Source: Tupaia tana
Taxonomy: Eukaryota; Chordata; Mammalia; Scandentia; Tupaiidae
Length of the DNA stretch: 64,000 nucleotides
Reading direction: 5' to 3'
Assembly (NCBI GenBank): GCA_026018925.1
Contig: JAKSZU010000016.1
Span: 29,664,877 to 29,728,876, forward strand
Shown: in pieces, positions 10,871 to 23,081 of the stretch
How positions within the stretch are numbered: position 1 is the stretch's first letter
Layout of the letters: each line of letters begins with the position of its first letter
Notes under the pieces: model-generated
What the model saw: the letters and a program-made list of their open reading frames with translations, nothing else
Database searches by the model: none
Told to the model about the DNA's origin: nothing
Program-made: the position numbers and the translations under genes

Positions 10871-10949
10871 TTGGGTTGTCGGAAAAGTCATGACATGTTT
10901 TTGCATAGGAAAACAGGAAAAATATGCCATGACTTTTACGACAACCCAA
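10871..10949. mobile_element. Mariner-type MITE, 79 bp, near-perfect palindrome
   Basis: Starts ttgggttgtcggaaaagtca and ends with the inverted form (...gacttttacgacaacccaa), flanked by TA on both sides (10869-10870, 10950-10951). The two arms of about 27 bp differ at two positions. The ends match those of the mariner at 55229-56476, so this is an internally deleted, transposase-dependent derivative. Confidence 0.93.
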
Positions 10950-10951
10950 TA

Positions 10952-11562
10952 GATGCCAGCCTGTATGTATTTTTCAGATCATTCACACATGTGACCTAAA
11001 GACTTGCTTGAAAGAAAAATAATATTCCAAGCTTCCAAGTTTATACATGTGAAGATGTTTCCCACTACAAACCAATTGGGAAAGGTTAACAAGCAGGACT
11101 GAAATAAAAATGTGTAGAGCTGTTTATTAGGAAAAAAAATATCTGTTGAGCAAAATGAATACATGTTACCTCTGGACATCCACATCTCATAAATGCAAGT
11201 CCTTGGCATTAATCATCATTGCTTTAAACATTTTAATAAAGATTATACTGTGACAATGATTTTAGCAATAAGGCTCAGAAGGGGCAGTCGACGTAATTAA
11301 AACTATTATTGATGACTGAATCAAGAGTTGATTCTCACATAAAGCCAATCCTCTTGGCAGACCATGTAAGAAAATATTACACAAATGCCCCAGTGAAATG
11401 TCAGTATGTCCCTAGAGGGCACTTCCTGGGGGCATCAGAAAGAGTACATAAAGTACAGAGTGATTATAATACATTATCAAGAAGCTTTCTGAAAAGACAG
11501 GAATATTTCCATTGGAAGATACCCTCTTCCTCATGGCTACTTTAAAATGAGCATTCTTTCTT
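10952..11562. other. Unassigned DNA
   Basis: No gene or repeat recognised by eye. Confidence 0.45.
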
Positions 11563-11808
11563 GTTTTTATTTTTTTATTTTTTTTTTTAAAGAGAATTTT
11601 GCTATAGGGCATGTGTGCTCACCAGAGAGACAGAAAGCAAGAAATCACCCTTTGGTGGGATAGCCACACCACAATCCCTTCTCCTTCATTCCCCTCTCAG
11701 GATTTTGGGCATGTGCACACACATGAGCGTGAGTTTTAGGCCTCTGGGTCTGAGACTTGAACCACAGTCAGCTATGTGGGAGTCCAGTGATGTAATCATT
11801 GCTCCATC
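11563..11808 (-). mobile_element. SINE-A, head-truncated
   Basis: Tail, pyrimidine complement and core are present. The last bases of the head are eroded: gtaatcattgctccatcatg in place of the usual ctgctggtccc. Confidence 0.88.
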
Positions 11809-12110
11809 ATGAAAAATTTTTAAAATAAAGTCCATATTTAGGAAGGCAGATATATACAGTCTGCCTAATTATTAACTAGGAATGCTAATTAAGAATAGCA
11901 TGGTAATATTTTATCACAATTTTTAAAATTTATTTATTTTTCATTTCATTTTCTTTTATACATTCAATCATATTATTATTTGTCTTTCAAAATGGATATT
12001 TCAACAGGCAAACATCTGTCCCCAACACAGTTGAAAAAACTACAAAACATCCTCAACAGACAATGCCACACCTCCCTGTGACATCAATACTTTGCCTCCC
12101 TATTTTTCTT

Positions 12111-12371
12111 TTTTTTTTTGGAGAGGTTTTTTGCTATAGGGTGCATGTGCTCACCAGACAAACAGAGAGAGACAGAGAGACAGAAAGTGAGAAATCACCC
12201 CCCGGGGGGATGGCCACGCTGCAATCCCTTGTCCTCCATTCTCCTCTCTGGATCTTGGGCACGCACGCACACGCGCCTGGCATGAGTTTGAAGCCACCAG
12301 GTCCGGGACACAAACTGTGGTTGACTACGTGGGAGTCCAGCGACATAGCCATTATGCTAACTGCTGATCCC
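12111..12371 (-). mobile_element. SINE-A, full length
   Basis: Perfect 17-bp TSD gcctccctatttttctt (12094-12110 and 12372-12388). The minus-strand B box is ggtttgtgtcc, a decayed form of the gcg variant. Confidence 0.96.
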
Positions 12372-12388
12372 GCCTCCCTATTTTTCTT

Positions 12389-12896
12389 CTAAATGCCCTT
12401 CCTCAGACCCTCCTCTTGCACACATACTATATCTGGTATTTATTTGGTATGTTTATAGGTTCTTTCCCTATTGGAATTTGAGTCAGATTTTTAGATCATT
12501 AAAATGTGCGAACATGACCAGCTACACAGAGACCGAGGAGATGCCTTTACTCCTAACCCACCAATAGGTCACAAGTACATTAGCTGAAAAGTTGTCTCTA
12601 AGTGGAGTAAATTTTTGTGCAGTTAAGAAGAAAACTTATTCTCTTTAAAAAATACTTAGAACTGTTTAATATGTGGCATCTTCAGATTTCTCCTCTTGGT
12701 CTCTCATTAGATAAACATGAGTCGGGGGACTAGCTTGGTAGAAAAGTTTGGAAATGAAATCAATCTTAAGAAGACTCAATTTCTGTCATTATTTCACTGC
12801 CTAAGGTTAAGTAAAATCAAAGACACAGATGGCTCTCTTACAGTTGTCCTTATTAAATGGACTGATTTTATTTGTGAGTAAAGAAATAAGATTTTT
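12389..12896. other. Unassigned DNA
   Basis: No gene or repeat recognised. Confidence 0.45.
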
Positions 12897-13160
12897 GGAA
12901 CTAGCTTATGGTATAGTAGTTATGTTGCTGGACTCCTACACGGCCAACTATGGCTCAAGTCCCAGACCTGGTGGCTTTGAAACTCATGCCAGGCGCATGT
13001 GCACGTATGCCCAAGATCCTGGGAGGAGAATGAAGAAGAAGGGATTGTGGTATGGCCATACCCTCTGGAGGGTGATTTCTACTTTCTCAGTGTCTCTGTC
13101 TCTCTCTGTCTCTCTCTCTGGTGAGTGCACGTACCCTAAGGCAAAAACCCCTACAAAAAA
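12897..13160 (+). mobile_element. SINE-A, older copy
   Basis: Head ggaactagcttatggtatag with a decayed B box ggctcaagtcc, core, and a tail with 'ccctaaggcaaaaaccc', the older form of CTATAGCAAAAACC. Part of its open frame extends into the upstream flank and should not be read as a gene. Confidence 0.9.
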
Positions 13161-13272
13161 TTATATATGATTTCTTCATCTCTTGAATATAATAACTGGC
13201 TAATATAAAATTGTGCCCACTCTTAGTAATTAGTAGATGTGCGTTCATCTACTTCTATACTAAAAAAAAGTA

Positions 13273-13342
13273 TTAGGTTTTTTGGAAAGTCATGACATAT
13301 TGTTCTTTGCAAAAATGTGTCATGACTTTCCCCACAACTCAA
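13273..13342. mobile_element. Mariner-type MITE, about 70 bp, diverged
   Basis: ttaggttttttggaaagtca at the left, cacaactcaa at the right, with TA flanks. Arms share the gtcatgaca core. More decayed than the 10871 copy. Confidence 0.85.
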
Positions 13343-13409
13343 TATAAACATATATACGCACATACAGACACACAGACACACATACCCACACACTGAACTC
13401 TATTTCCAG

Positions 13410-13605
13410 AAATTGTGTTGTATATATTCAGTCTTATTAAGTCTTTAAAGAGTTTTCTGAGGAATTATTGTTATCCTCTCCATTTACAAATGAGGACAAC
13501 AATGTTTAGAGGTTTACCATATGTGATAATCTAGGTAATAACAGGGGTTGATTTGAACCCACATTTGACTCTAAAATCTGTTTTTAAACTTATCCATGTT
13601 AACTG
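13410..13605 (+). mobile_element. MIR SINE relic
   Basis: Decayed MIR body with 'attattgttatcctctccat', 'acaaatgaggacaac' and 'ggttgatttgaacccacatt', the usual order of conserved MIR blocks. Confidence 0.8.
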
Positions 13606-14230
13606 AATTGCTTACAAAACTGTCTATCTAGATTTCACCAGTAGGGTTTTAAGTTATAGAGGTGACCGTAACAACATGAAAGGCCAAACCTATTGAGGGG
13701 AGGGTTTATTATTTGGTTTGCAAGAGAAGGAAGTACACCATGCCATGTAGAGGGAAGTACCATGTTTGTTAAGAGGTAAAGGAAGGGAGGGAACTATAAT
13801 TAATATGATATTGTTTGAAAAAGAAAACTGTCTTTGATATCAGTTTGGTGAATGTTAACTTTATATTGGGCTTGAATATTCACAATACCTATTAGCATAT
13901 TGAAAGTTGCATGAAAGCTATACAGTAAAAAAAACTGCTTAATCCAGAATTTTTCCTAATACTTATTTGGTCATTTGCAGTCAACATCTATCATCATTTA
14001 GGAGAACATGAATGTCCTGAGATTGGTTTAGTAAAGCCTTTCTTAACCCAACATTTTTTGTATTTTAAATTAGATAATTTTTAAATAAATCTATTGCTGA
14101 ACAATTATCACATAAATTTCATACACCTGTGCATTGAGACCAATTTATAATGTTACCAAAAAATGTGCCATATGCATTGGGATATTCTGGAACAATTTTC
14201 CTTTTAATAGATTTTTCTCCATGCAAATGA

Positions 14231-14232
<2 letters not shown>
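13606..14232. other. Unassigned AT-rich DNA
   Basis: No gene or repeat recognised. Confidence 0.45.
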
Positions 14233-14301
<69 letters not shown>

Positions 14302-14440
14302 TATACATACACACATATACATATATATACTCATGCTATATATGTGTGTGTGTGTATATATACTCATGCTATATATATGTGTGTATATCTATATCTATAT
14401 ATAGATATAGATATACACACATACACACACACACATTTTC
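14233..14440. repeat. Compound microsatellite (TA)n (CA)n (TG)n (GATA-like)
   Basis: (TA) run at about 14237-14262, (AC) run at about 14263-14290, then two partial duplicates built on atactcatgctatatat with TG and TA stretches. Open frames read Ile/Tyr/Thr/His repeats and are meaningless. Confidence 0.95.
14377..14422. repeat. 46-bp perfect palindrome
   Basis: The segment beginning atgtgtgtatatctatatct and ending in its exact reverse complement has no spacer and no mismatch. It lies at the right end of the compound microsatellite and can extrude as a cruciform or hairpin. Confidence 0.9.
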
Positions 14441-16213
14441 CAAAATAGAATGTTCTCCTCAAAGACATTTACTAAATAAATAATTTGCAATTCTTTCTCA
14501 CAGAGTAAATGTGCAAATCAATATGGTTCACCTACTTATAGCAATTCCTATAATGCTAATTCATGTATCTGCCTTAAAAGATGGGAAAATAATCATTAAT
14601 AAATTTTTAGAATATCCAAAACATGGCTATTGAGGACTCAGAATCATACACTGCTATAAATAACTTTTGCCTAAATTGGACCTTCTGCATATGCGATGAG
14701 ACCTGATTCTGTATCATTTCATGTACTGCTAAGCCTGTGTTTCTGCCAGTGAATAATTATTTTGAGTTATTAGACGAAAAATGAAGCACAACATTTGCAT
14801 GATTTCCTCCATACTACAAAGTTGAATCAACAAATTACAATTAAAAGGGGAAAAATCATTGCACAATATCTTGAGCTCTAAAACAAAGAAACAATGTTGT
14901 TTCCCTTCTTTATTTCTTCCCCAAGTCTTGCTGGCCCAATTATAAATTTTCCAATATCATGTATCACCCAAAAGGCAAGGTACCAGCAAAACTTTTGGTT
15001 CTTGCAGAACAACTGTGAATAGTATGCCATCTAAAAGTCTAAAATGATACAGCTCAAAGAAGGGAAATAGAATGTGGGGAAGTTCACTCTCTCAGCTTCG
15101 CAGGTAAATGTGAACTGAGAAAATTATTTGTCATGCTTCTCTTACCCAAAGGAATTCTCTTTATGATAGGTTAAAGTGAGGGCTTATTCACTTATTCATC
15201 AATAAATATCATGGCCAAAAAACAGGTCCCAATGGAGGACAAAGTCCTTGTGCTCATAAAGAAAATTCTAAAAATAAAGAAACATGTAAACATAAAAACA
15301 TAGAAATAAGTGGTATACATAAAATTAACACTGATGTAATGATGAACGCTTTGTAGGTATCTTTAAAAAGAGATATTTATGAAGATGAATTTTAAGAAAG
15401 TACAGGGTGGGAGTTATTCGCTTGAATCTTCTTTCAAAGTAAAAATACTGGGAAAGAGTCTTTACTCTCTGAATATTATTGACATATGAACAATAAAAGC
15501 TGATTAATGATCTTCAGAAATAAAAACCAAGCTAATGGAATGTTTTGAAAATAATTCCAAAGAACAATTTATTGGAATATAGATGACTCTTCTTTCACTT
15601 TGAGTTTTCTTCACAGTATAATTTTTAGCTATTCTAATTCTCTTTTTAAAAATTGCTTAACACCCATCTTCCAGGCCTCAAACTCTGTACAAAGAGAGTT
15701 TGCTGCCTACAGTTTGGAGTTTAGAAATCTATGAGTATCTTTCTCTTTGTGGTAGTGATTTTCAAATTAGATAGCACTTGCTCACGTAGGAAGCTTATTG
15801 TAGTATGGACACTTCATCTGTTCTCAAAGTGATTCTAATAAGGACGACATCCTGGTGCTTAACAATCTAATCTTTTACTAAGAGACTGTTTGTTGTATTG
15901 CTCTGATACCCTGGAACAAAGGGAGTAACAAGTTGAGCCTGCAGAGTTGGTTAGCAGGAAGCTGAATGCAGGCAAAGGAGTTCAGTTCGCTAAAGGTGAG
16001 GTCGTTCTTTAATAAACCTGGACACAGAACTAAGGGACATCTACTATATCAGTAGTCTTCTCAAAGGAAGAGTGAAGAGTCTTGAGTCCTTCAGATAATA
16101 CTCAGACAGCTGCTGAGTATGGCTTTGTGTTTACATTTCTTCATAAACTAGAGTAACTCTCAGATTTTTTTTTTAATGGTGAGTTTTACCTATATGATTT
16201 CTTAAGCAAAAAT
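14441..16213. other. Long unassigned segment
   Basis: No coding region. 15750-15880 (tgattttcaaattagatagc ... aaagtgattctaataag) faintly recalls MER20/MER58-type hAT elements but is too diverged to call. Confidence 0.45.
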
Positions 16214-16224
16214 CTTCTGCTTCT

Positions 16225-16485
16225 GGGACCAGCAGTTAGCGTAATGGCTATGTTGCTGGACTCCCACGTAGTCGACCGCGGTTCGCGTCCCGGACCAGGT
16301 GGCTTAAACTCATGCCGGGCGCATGTGCGTGCGTGCCCAAGATCCCGAGAGGAAGATGGAGGAGAAGGGATTGCGGCGTGGCCATCCCCCCTGGGGGGTG
16401 ATTTCTCGCTTTCTATCTCTCTGTCTCTGTCTGGAGAGTGCACGCGCCCTATAGCAAAAACCTCTCAAAAAAGAAAAGAAAAACG
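16225..16485 (+). mobile_element. SINE-A, young copy with gcg B box
   Basis: TSD cttctgcttct (16214-16224 and 16486-16496). gggacc head combined with B box ggttcgcgtcc, in which the invariant A of the B box is replaced by C. CpGs mostly intact. Confidence 0.96.
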
Positions 16486-16739
16486 CTTCTGCTTCTAAAT
16501 AGACTAAACACTATTATGTAGAAGAGAAAGAACCAGGATCTGTATTTTCACAGAACAGGCAAGTACAGATCTACAGATAAAATTCTAGGCACCAAAAATC
16601 ACAGGTGAGCTCCTGGGAGCAAGGTTAAATCTATAGGTCAAACTCGATAATGCTTGGTTAAGACATTTACTGGATGGTCACAATTTCTCCGCACAGAAAA
16701 CGGTGAACAGCATGAAACCGACTAGCAATAAAAATGGCA

Positions 16740-16940
16740 ATAATTTCCATTTATTAAGGTACCATTATGTTTCAAAATTGTACACTTTAGATTATTTCTT
16801 CCATGTAATGAATCTTTGAGAAAGGCATTAATATTTCCATTTTTCCAGTGCTTAAACCAAAGCTTGGAAATATTAAATACCTTGCCTAAGTTTCCCTTAT
16901 AGATCTAGTCCTGGAACCTAGACCTGCTTGGTTCTGTGGT
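16740..16940 (+). mobile_element. MIR SINE relic
   Basis: Blocks 'ttccatttattaaggtacca', 'tttccatttttccagtgctt', 'taaataccttgcctaagttt' and the terminal 'cctgcttggttctgtggttc' follow the order of the MIR consensus. Confidence 0.8.
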
Positions 16941-16950
16941 TCATATCCTT

Positions 16951-17277
16951 TAAAAACAAAACAAAACAAACACAAAACACAAAAACATGCTGGGTGGGTG
17001 CTTGTGCATGCATCCACAGAGTGTGTGCTCTCACCAGAGAAAGAGAAACCGTCAGAGACAGTGACAAGGAAAGTAAGAAATTACCCCCCCTAGAGGGGAT
17101 GACCATGCCACAATCCCTTCTCCATTCTCTTCCTGGGATCGTGGGCACTCACGCATGCACATGCGTTCATGCACACACACCGAGTATGATTTTTAAGCCC
17201 CTAGGTCTGCGACTTGAATTGCACTCAGTCGTGTGAGAGTCCAACGACATAAACACTACATCATCTGCTGGCCCCTA
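16951..17277 (-). mobile_element. SINE-A, older, long tail
   Basis: TSD tggttcatatcctt (16937-16950) and tggttcatattctt (17278-17291), inserted in the tail of the MIR. An AC-rich tail complement occupies the first 50 bp; the core carries cccccctagagggg. Degraded head. Confidence 0.93.
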
Positions 17278-17507
17278 TGGTTCATATTCTTAATAATCAC
17301 AACTTCCAAGCAGACTATACTTTAGAAGAAGCAGAACTCTTCACCTGTTCTAATGGAGAAGGTTATAGAAAAGCTGATGAAGTAGTAGTGACACTGATCT
17401 CATTCCCACAACTTTTATGCAGTGTAGAAATTAGTCTAGATGAACCATCTCAGTCTCCATTTCAGATTATAAGAAGCAATCCTTTCTTGGGCAGAAAGGA
17501 AGCAATG

Positions 17508-17722
17508 TAAAAAAAAAAAAAAAGTTCAAGTCCTGGACCCAGCACCTTACACTCATGCCAGGCTCATGTGCATGCGTGCCCAAAATCCAGAGAGGAGAAT
17601 GGAGGAGAAGGAATTGCACTGTGGCCATCCTCCCTGAGGGGTGATTTCTCACTTTCTGTCTCTTTCTCTCTGTCTCTTTAGCAAGTGCACACTCCCTATA
17701 GCAAAAATCTCTCTTAAAAATA
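17508..17722 (+). mobile_element. SINE-A lacking the first 50 bp, preceded by A14
   Basis: The SINE begins exactly at the B box (gttcaagtcctggaccc) and is immediately preceded by an A14 run at about 17510-17523, so the A box is missing. Core, pyrimidine block and tail are complete. Confidence 0.88.
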
Positions 17723-18770
17723 AAATCCTTCTAAATTTACCAAGTCATACCAAACAAGTAAACCACACAACTTATTCTATCCCATTCTTTGTGCTTTTAA
17801 CCTGCTATTGCTCCCAAATCAGATAAAATATTCAGCCACTACTGGTAATTTACACTTCAGTGTGAATGATTTTAAAGCTGAAACTCTTCTAGTCATAAAA
17901 GTTGGTGATCTGCTTCCTGTAATGTCTGGGGCCAAAGAAAGGCCTGCGTGTGTCTGGCTCCTTCTAGTCACAGCTCACTTCTGTCATTCTATAGTAATAA
18001 TAAATCATTTAGAATCCTCTCTTATATGCTATAGTTGTAGTAAGACCAAATAAAACCAAAATATACCTTTCCTCTAATCATGATATAATTATATTTTTAT
18101 ATTTGGGCATGTTTAGCCACAGCTTTATCTCTTAGAACTGATATTTTTCTCAGATCTAAATGGTATATAGTAACAACACCACAACTAAATTAGATGCTAT
18201 AAGGAGAAATGTGTACTCTGAGGTCCTTTCCTCTGAAATAGGAATTTCCTGATAAGTGTTTGAATCTCAGTAGGCACAAATCAAATGTACAAAATGTGTA
18301 ACATACTTTTTGATGGAAAAGTATGACTGGTGGTGTAAGCTTCAATAAATAAAAGCAGCTTATTATTGGTCAGAGTTCAGCTCTTGGTGGAGGGAAACTC
18401 TTAATATAATTGAGAACTAAATGGCATTGGGGTCTACAGTTCTTCCCATCCAAGTTTCAATGTAACTGCTGACAGAAGCAATTCATGTGCCATACAACAT
18501 AATCTTCTATTCAAACAAAAGATAGACAATCTGACGGCCATCTTTTCCCTTGAAGTATATTTAAGAAAACAGCTTATATAAAATCTGGTACCTGCTGACA
18601 TTTTTAACTGATGTTTGGCAATAATGCAACAGTAAGAAGGAAGACTCGAAACAACCACAGAAGCGTATCTTATGTCTATAGTGTTAAATTGTACTATAGA
18701 TATTCTGAGGACAGAAATGAATAATCTACCACATTACTTGAGGGATTTATTTTCCTTGGGGGAACATACA
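17723..18770. other. Unassigned DNA
   Basis: No gene or repeat recognised; short open frames only. Confidence 0.45.
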
Positions 18771-19040
18771 TTTATTTATTTATTTATTTATTTGTTTGTT
18801 TGTTTGCCAGAAGGCCTATATGCTCATTAGGGAGAAACAGACTGAAAGAGGAGAGGGAGAAAGGACCCTTTAATGGGGCATGGCTACACTGTAATCCCTC
18901 CTCCTTTACTCTTACTCTGTCAGAATTTGGGGCATGCATACACAAGCACCCAGCATGTTTTTCTTCTGGGACTGGAATTTGAAACACGGTTGGTCATATA
19001 GTACCTGACTCTCTTAACCTCCATGCCATGGGACTGGTCC
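18771..19040 (-). mobile_element. SINE-A, old and diverged
   Basis: TTTA/TTTG tail complement (18771-18806), an aggagagggagaaagg purine block, and head with catgccatgggactggtcc. Low similarity in the core. Confidence 0.8.
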
Positions 19041-19117
19041 TAGGAACAGTTACTAATATTCTTAAATAATATCAGAAATGTAAAAATTTCTATGCTATAA
19101 AGTTTAAAAATATGTGA

Positions 19118-19215
19118 ATCCTCTCAGTCAGGGGTTGCACATTTTTTCTATAGAGGGCAAAATCAAGGCTATATTAGATGTTTCAGGCTATACACAATTT
19201 CTGTCTCATACTTCC
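19118..19215. mobile_element. MER5-type hAT relic
   Basis: gtcaggggttgcacattttt ... gagggcaaaatcaagg ... caggctatacacaatttctg reproduces the end of MER5A/B (Charlie group, non-autonomous). Confidence 0.75.
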
Positions 19216-19291
19216 CACCTCTCTCCCTTCTTAGTAATATTGGAGTAATAACACTCCCTCCCCCTTCTTGGTCTCTTAAAAATATAAAATC

Positions 19292-19564
19292 GGGACCAGC
19301 AGTTAGCGTAATGGCTATGTCGCTGGACTCCCATGTAGTCGACCGCGGTTCGAGTCCCGGACCCGGTGGCTTAAACTCATGCCGGGCGCGTGTGCGTGTG
19401 TGCCCAAGATCCCGAGAGGAGAATGGAGGAGAAGGGATTGCGGCGTGGCCATCCCCCCTGGGGGGTGATTTCCTGCTTTCTGTCTCTATGTCTCTCTCTG
19501 TCTGTCTGGCGAGCGCACGCGCCCTATAGCAAAAACCTCTCCAAAAAATAAATAAATAAATAAA
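19292..19564 (+). mobile_element. SINE-A, young reference-quality copy
   Basis: TSD ataaaatc (19284-19291 and 19565-19572). Intact A box (ttagcgtaatgg), B box ggttcgagtcc, core with cccccctggggggtg, TCTCTGTCTG block, gcgcacgcgccctatagc. Nearly all CpGs are preserved, so it is the best single representative of the family in this window. Confidence 0.97.
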
Positions 19565-19572
19565 ATAAAATC

Positions 19573-22531
19573 ATTCTTAGCTCCAGGGCCATATATAAAC
19601 AGGTTGTGGGCCTATTATTCCTACTTAATTTCTAGGAGTATGATATCGCAACAATGTCCTATCTAGAAAACTAGGCCAAAGGGGAGACAGGTACGCACAC
19701 AGTCGATAAAGTCTATAATTAAGAGAGAATTAGCTCTAAAATGTTGGGCATCTGGATTCACACCCAGGGCTTCTATTTTCTCTATCTACTTAACTGTGAC
19801 TACGACTTCGGCAAGCCAAAGAGAGGAATCATATTTCTGGACCCAACACTGCATTTCAGCAGTGGTACAAAAACACTGGGAATCAAATTAATGCCCATTT
19901 AGGGGAATACAATGGTATTTTTAGTCTCCATGATCTCCAACCACCTTATTTTAAAATATGGTAAATTTATGTTTGTCTCATATTGTGGGATGTCCTATGG
20001 AAATACAGTTTAAATTCTAATTGGGGGGGGGGGGGGCAACCTAAGAGTGTGGACTAGTCACTGTTCTCAGCCCCATGGTTTGGCTTACATTGAAAACATT
20101 GAATTTCTCCATTTTAAAGCACAACAACGTAAATTATGTCCATTTATTATGTTAGCTATTTTGAGTTATTAGTCTCTTTTGTCCTATATTTGTGCAGATA
20201 CTTGAGCTGGCCATTTTGGAAATTAAAGATAATATCTTTAAATTACCTAAATTTCTGGAAGGAGTTTATTGTTTTGGTAAAAAAAAAGATTTTAACTACA
20301 TTGCTTTGTTTGCCCTCACAATATTGTTGATTTATTAAAGGAACACTTTAAAAATTTGGTCAACAAATAAGGCACCCACCAAAAAAAAAAGCAGTTTATA
20401 TTCTTATGCGAGGATGTATTTTGGTTTAAGAGAATCTGAAAAGGGAAGGCCAACATAAGGAAAATACTGAAAATTACTACACCTATACAGAAGAAACTGG
20501 GGATTATTGGACATGATAGCTCTCAAGCAGGGGGAACCCAGAATACTGTGACTGAAGAAAATCCCCAATTCTCTTTTAAAAGTATTTAGAAACTGCTAAA
20601 GTCCTAATGGGAATAAATCTGTATTTTCTGACCATGAAGTTGGTTATCCATTTGGGCACTTGATGCTTATCTTTTTCAAAATGTGCATGGCACCAAGTAT
20701 ACTCAATGTAGACTTTTGCTTACCATAAAAATCTTTGGGTTAAAGATACCTGAGTATAGTATAAGGGCATAGATACCAATCCAAATACTGATTTTAGAGC
20801 CCTGCCAGATGGAGTCACTTTGATACTTCCATTCCAGGTTTTTCAAGCTAATCAATCCACTTTTCCCAAATGCTAATAGATTTTAATAACATAGTACTGT
20901 TAATGTTTCCAGTTTGGTAATAAGCTTTTACACTGAATTAACTCTTTTCCTTTGCATCAAACTTACTTCTCAAACACCTTCTTGATAGTAAACATGAAGT
21001 TGAGTAATTTATACTATGTAACTGGACCTACTTGGAGTGAGGCAGAGGGGACAGGCTGTATGATTCAAGTTATACTGGAATGTAGAGTTGTAGAATGCTA
21101 AATAATTTGCCCTTGTATACATGAATGGCATGACATTGAAACAAACCGAAATTATGTGATTTTGTCCAGGGTACTCTTAAGTCTGAAGAAATTCCCTGGG
21201 TTATTTGTCAATTGTTCCTTACTAATCTATGCTCTCTGCTCTGGCATGGGTTTTCAAGAGAACAAAAACCCAGCAGTCTCAGAAGTGGAGGCAGCAATCT
21301 ATAGTTAACTTTAGCAGAACCAGGTGCCAAAGTGACTCAGAAGCAATGGTGTACAAAATAAAAAAGAATCATCAACAACCACTGCAAAAGCAAAAGAAAG
21401 CTAAATAGCTTAAAAGTAGAAAATACGAAAGAATAAAGGGAAGAAAATGTCTGCCCACTCAGAAATGCACTCCGTGATTTTAATTATTCAAAATTGGGAG
21501 TTCAAGGGCTTGCTATTTAAAAGTTAAATCTTTTATGTACAAAAAACAAAGAGGGTCTGAACAATGGGCTAGCAAGTAACCAGGAGCACTTCTTGTTAGC
21601 CTCAAATCACCTATAAGGACAACGTACATCAAATTTATGAATTAGGGAGCAAAATGTTTTAATTACTAAACAATACATTCTCTATCCTTCCACAAATGGG
21701 TTGATTGCAATTGTTTCCTAGAAAGCGGACCTCAAAATATATTACATTTCCCTATTCTCCTAGGTAATAATGCTATGATCTACTGGCCATTTACTGAACA
21801 AGACCTACTGGATTTGAGGAGAAAACAGTATGAGTGAGGTTGTATATTCGAAAAAGAAGAAGTTTTAGTCCCAGGATATGGGACAAAGGTTTCCAAGTAC
21901 CCAAGCAAAGAAAACAAAGCTAGAAAGAATAGGGTATACATAAATATAAATGTGTGTGGGGGTGTGAAAAATATACGCTTTTGTATATTAATGGTCACAG
22001 GGCATAACCTCATCCCCAATGTTAATTATGGGTATGTGCAAATAAACAAAGTAGGAAAAAAAATCCTAAAAACGAGTTAATTTAGAAACAAAAAGAGAAA
22101 ATTGCTTTTCTACTTTTTTTTCTTTGAGTGGCCAAGCACAAGTGCTCAAATAATTCTGCCAATAACTGAACTGCATTGATAACTGAACACCACTGCTAAA
22201 ACCACCGCTGTTAAAATCCACTGCTGTTTTTTTTAACACATCTATATCCATATGTGTGAGGCAGAGGCAGAAGAGTCTGGTTGAAAGGGTCCTGGTCAGA
22301 GTTTTGGAGAACACGGGATACAGGACTAGACCATCAGGAGCCCCTGCATGCTCCTGAACAAGTTCTTGCCTCTGTGCCCAGCTGTTTTATTTTTAGTGTT
22401 ACATAATATCTATTCTATCAAAGCTAAAGAGATAGAGAGAAATGTCTATAGAAGTCATTGCATGTGGTCACAAAAAAAAGTGCTCTAGAAATAAAAACTT
22501 GGGGAATTCAAAATTATGGTCCTACAATGAC
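19573..22531. other. 3-kb unassigned segment
   Basis: No gene, RNA or clear repeat. A run of 14 G lies at 20023-20036. Several short open frames (under 85 codons) have no recognisable product. Confidence 0.45.
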
Positions 22532-22769
22532 TTTTTTTTTCCTTAAGAGAGAATTTTACCTAGGGTACGTGTGCTTGCCAGAGAGACAGAAAGTGAGAAA
22601 TCTTATGCATCCCCAAGGGGGATGGCTATGCTGCAATCTCTTCTCTGGATTTTGGGCATGCACACATACATGTCTGGAGTGAGTTTTAAGTCACTGGGTC
22701 TGGGACTCAAACAATAGTCAACTACATGGGAGTCCAGAGACATAACCATTATGCCATCTGCTGGTCTCC
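22532..22769 (-). mobile_element. SINE-A, older copy
   Basis: Tail complement, short purine block, core with an internal loss around ctcttctctggattttggg, head ending ctgctggtctcc. Confidence 0.9.
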
Positions 22770-23081
22770 TAGGATTCTTTTTCAACAAAAAAACACCTGA
22801 ACCATTTCTTGGAATACTACTTTGGGCATTCTGACTTTGGAATCTTCTTAGTCTTCTTTTTCTCCATCATTCCTAAACAAAATAGAATCCTATTTACTGC
22901 TATGTTGGAAACACCGTTCCCAAATCACCAAAAATGTTCTCTTACTTTATAGCTAACATCTTAGTCCTACCCTCATCATCTCTTACCAATACTAACCTGT
23001 TCTCGTGTCACTATGCCTTTTTTTCTCTATGCTCTATTCTCCTAAATATAGTCACAGCAGTCCCTTAAAAATAAAAGTTTT
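22770..23081. other. Unassigned pyrimidine-rich DNA
   Basis: Nothing recognised. Confidence 0.4.

Noticed and set aside
20023-20036. G14 run as a G-quadruplex regulatory site
   Set aside because: An isolated homopolymer without promoter context; more simply a slippage tract.
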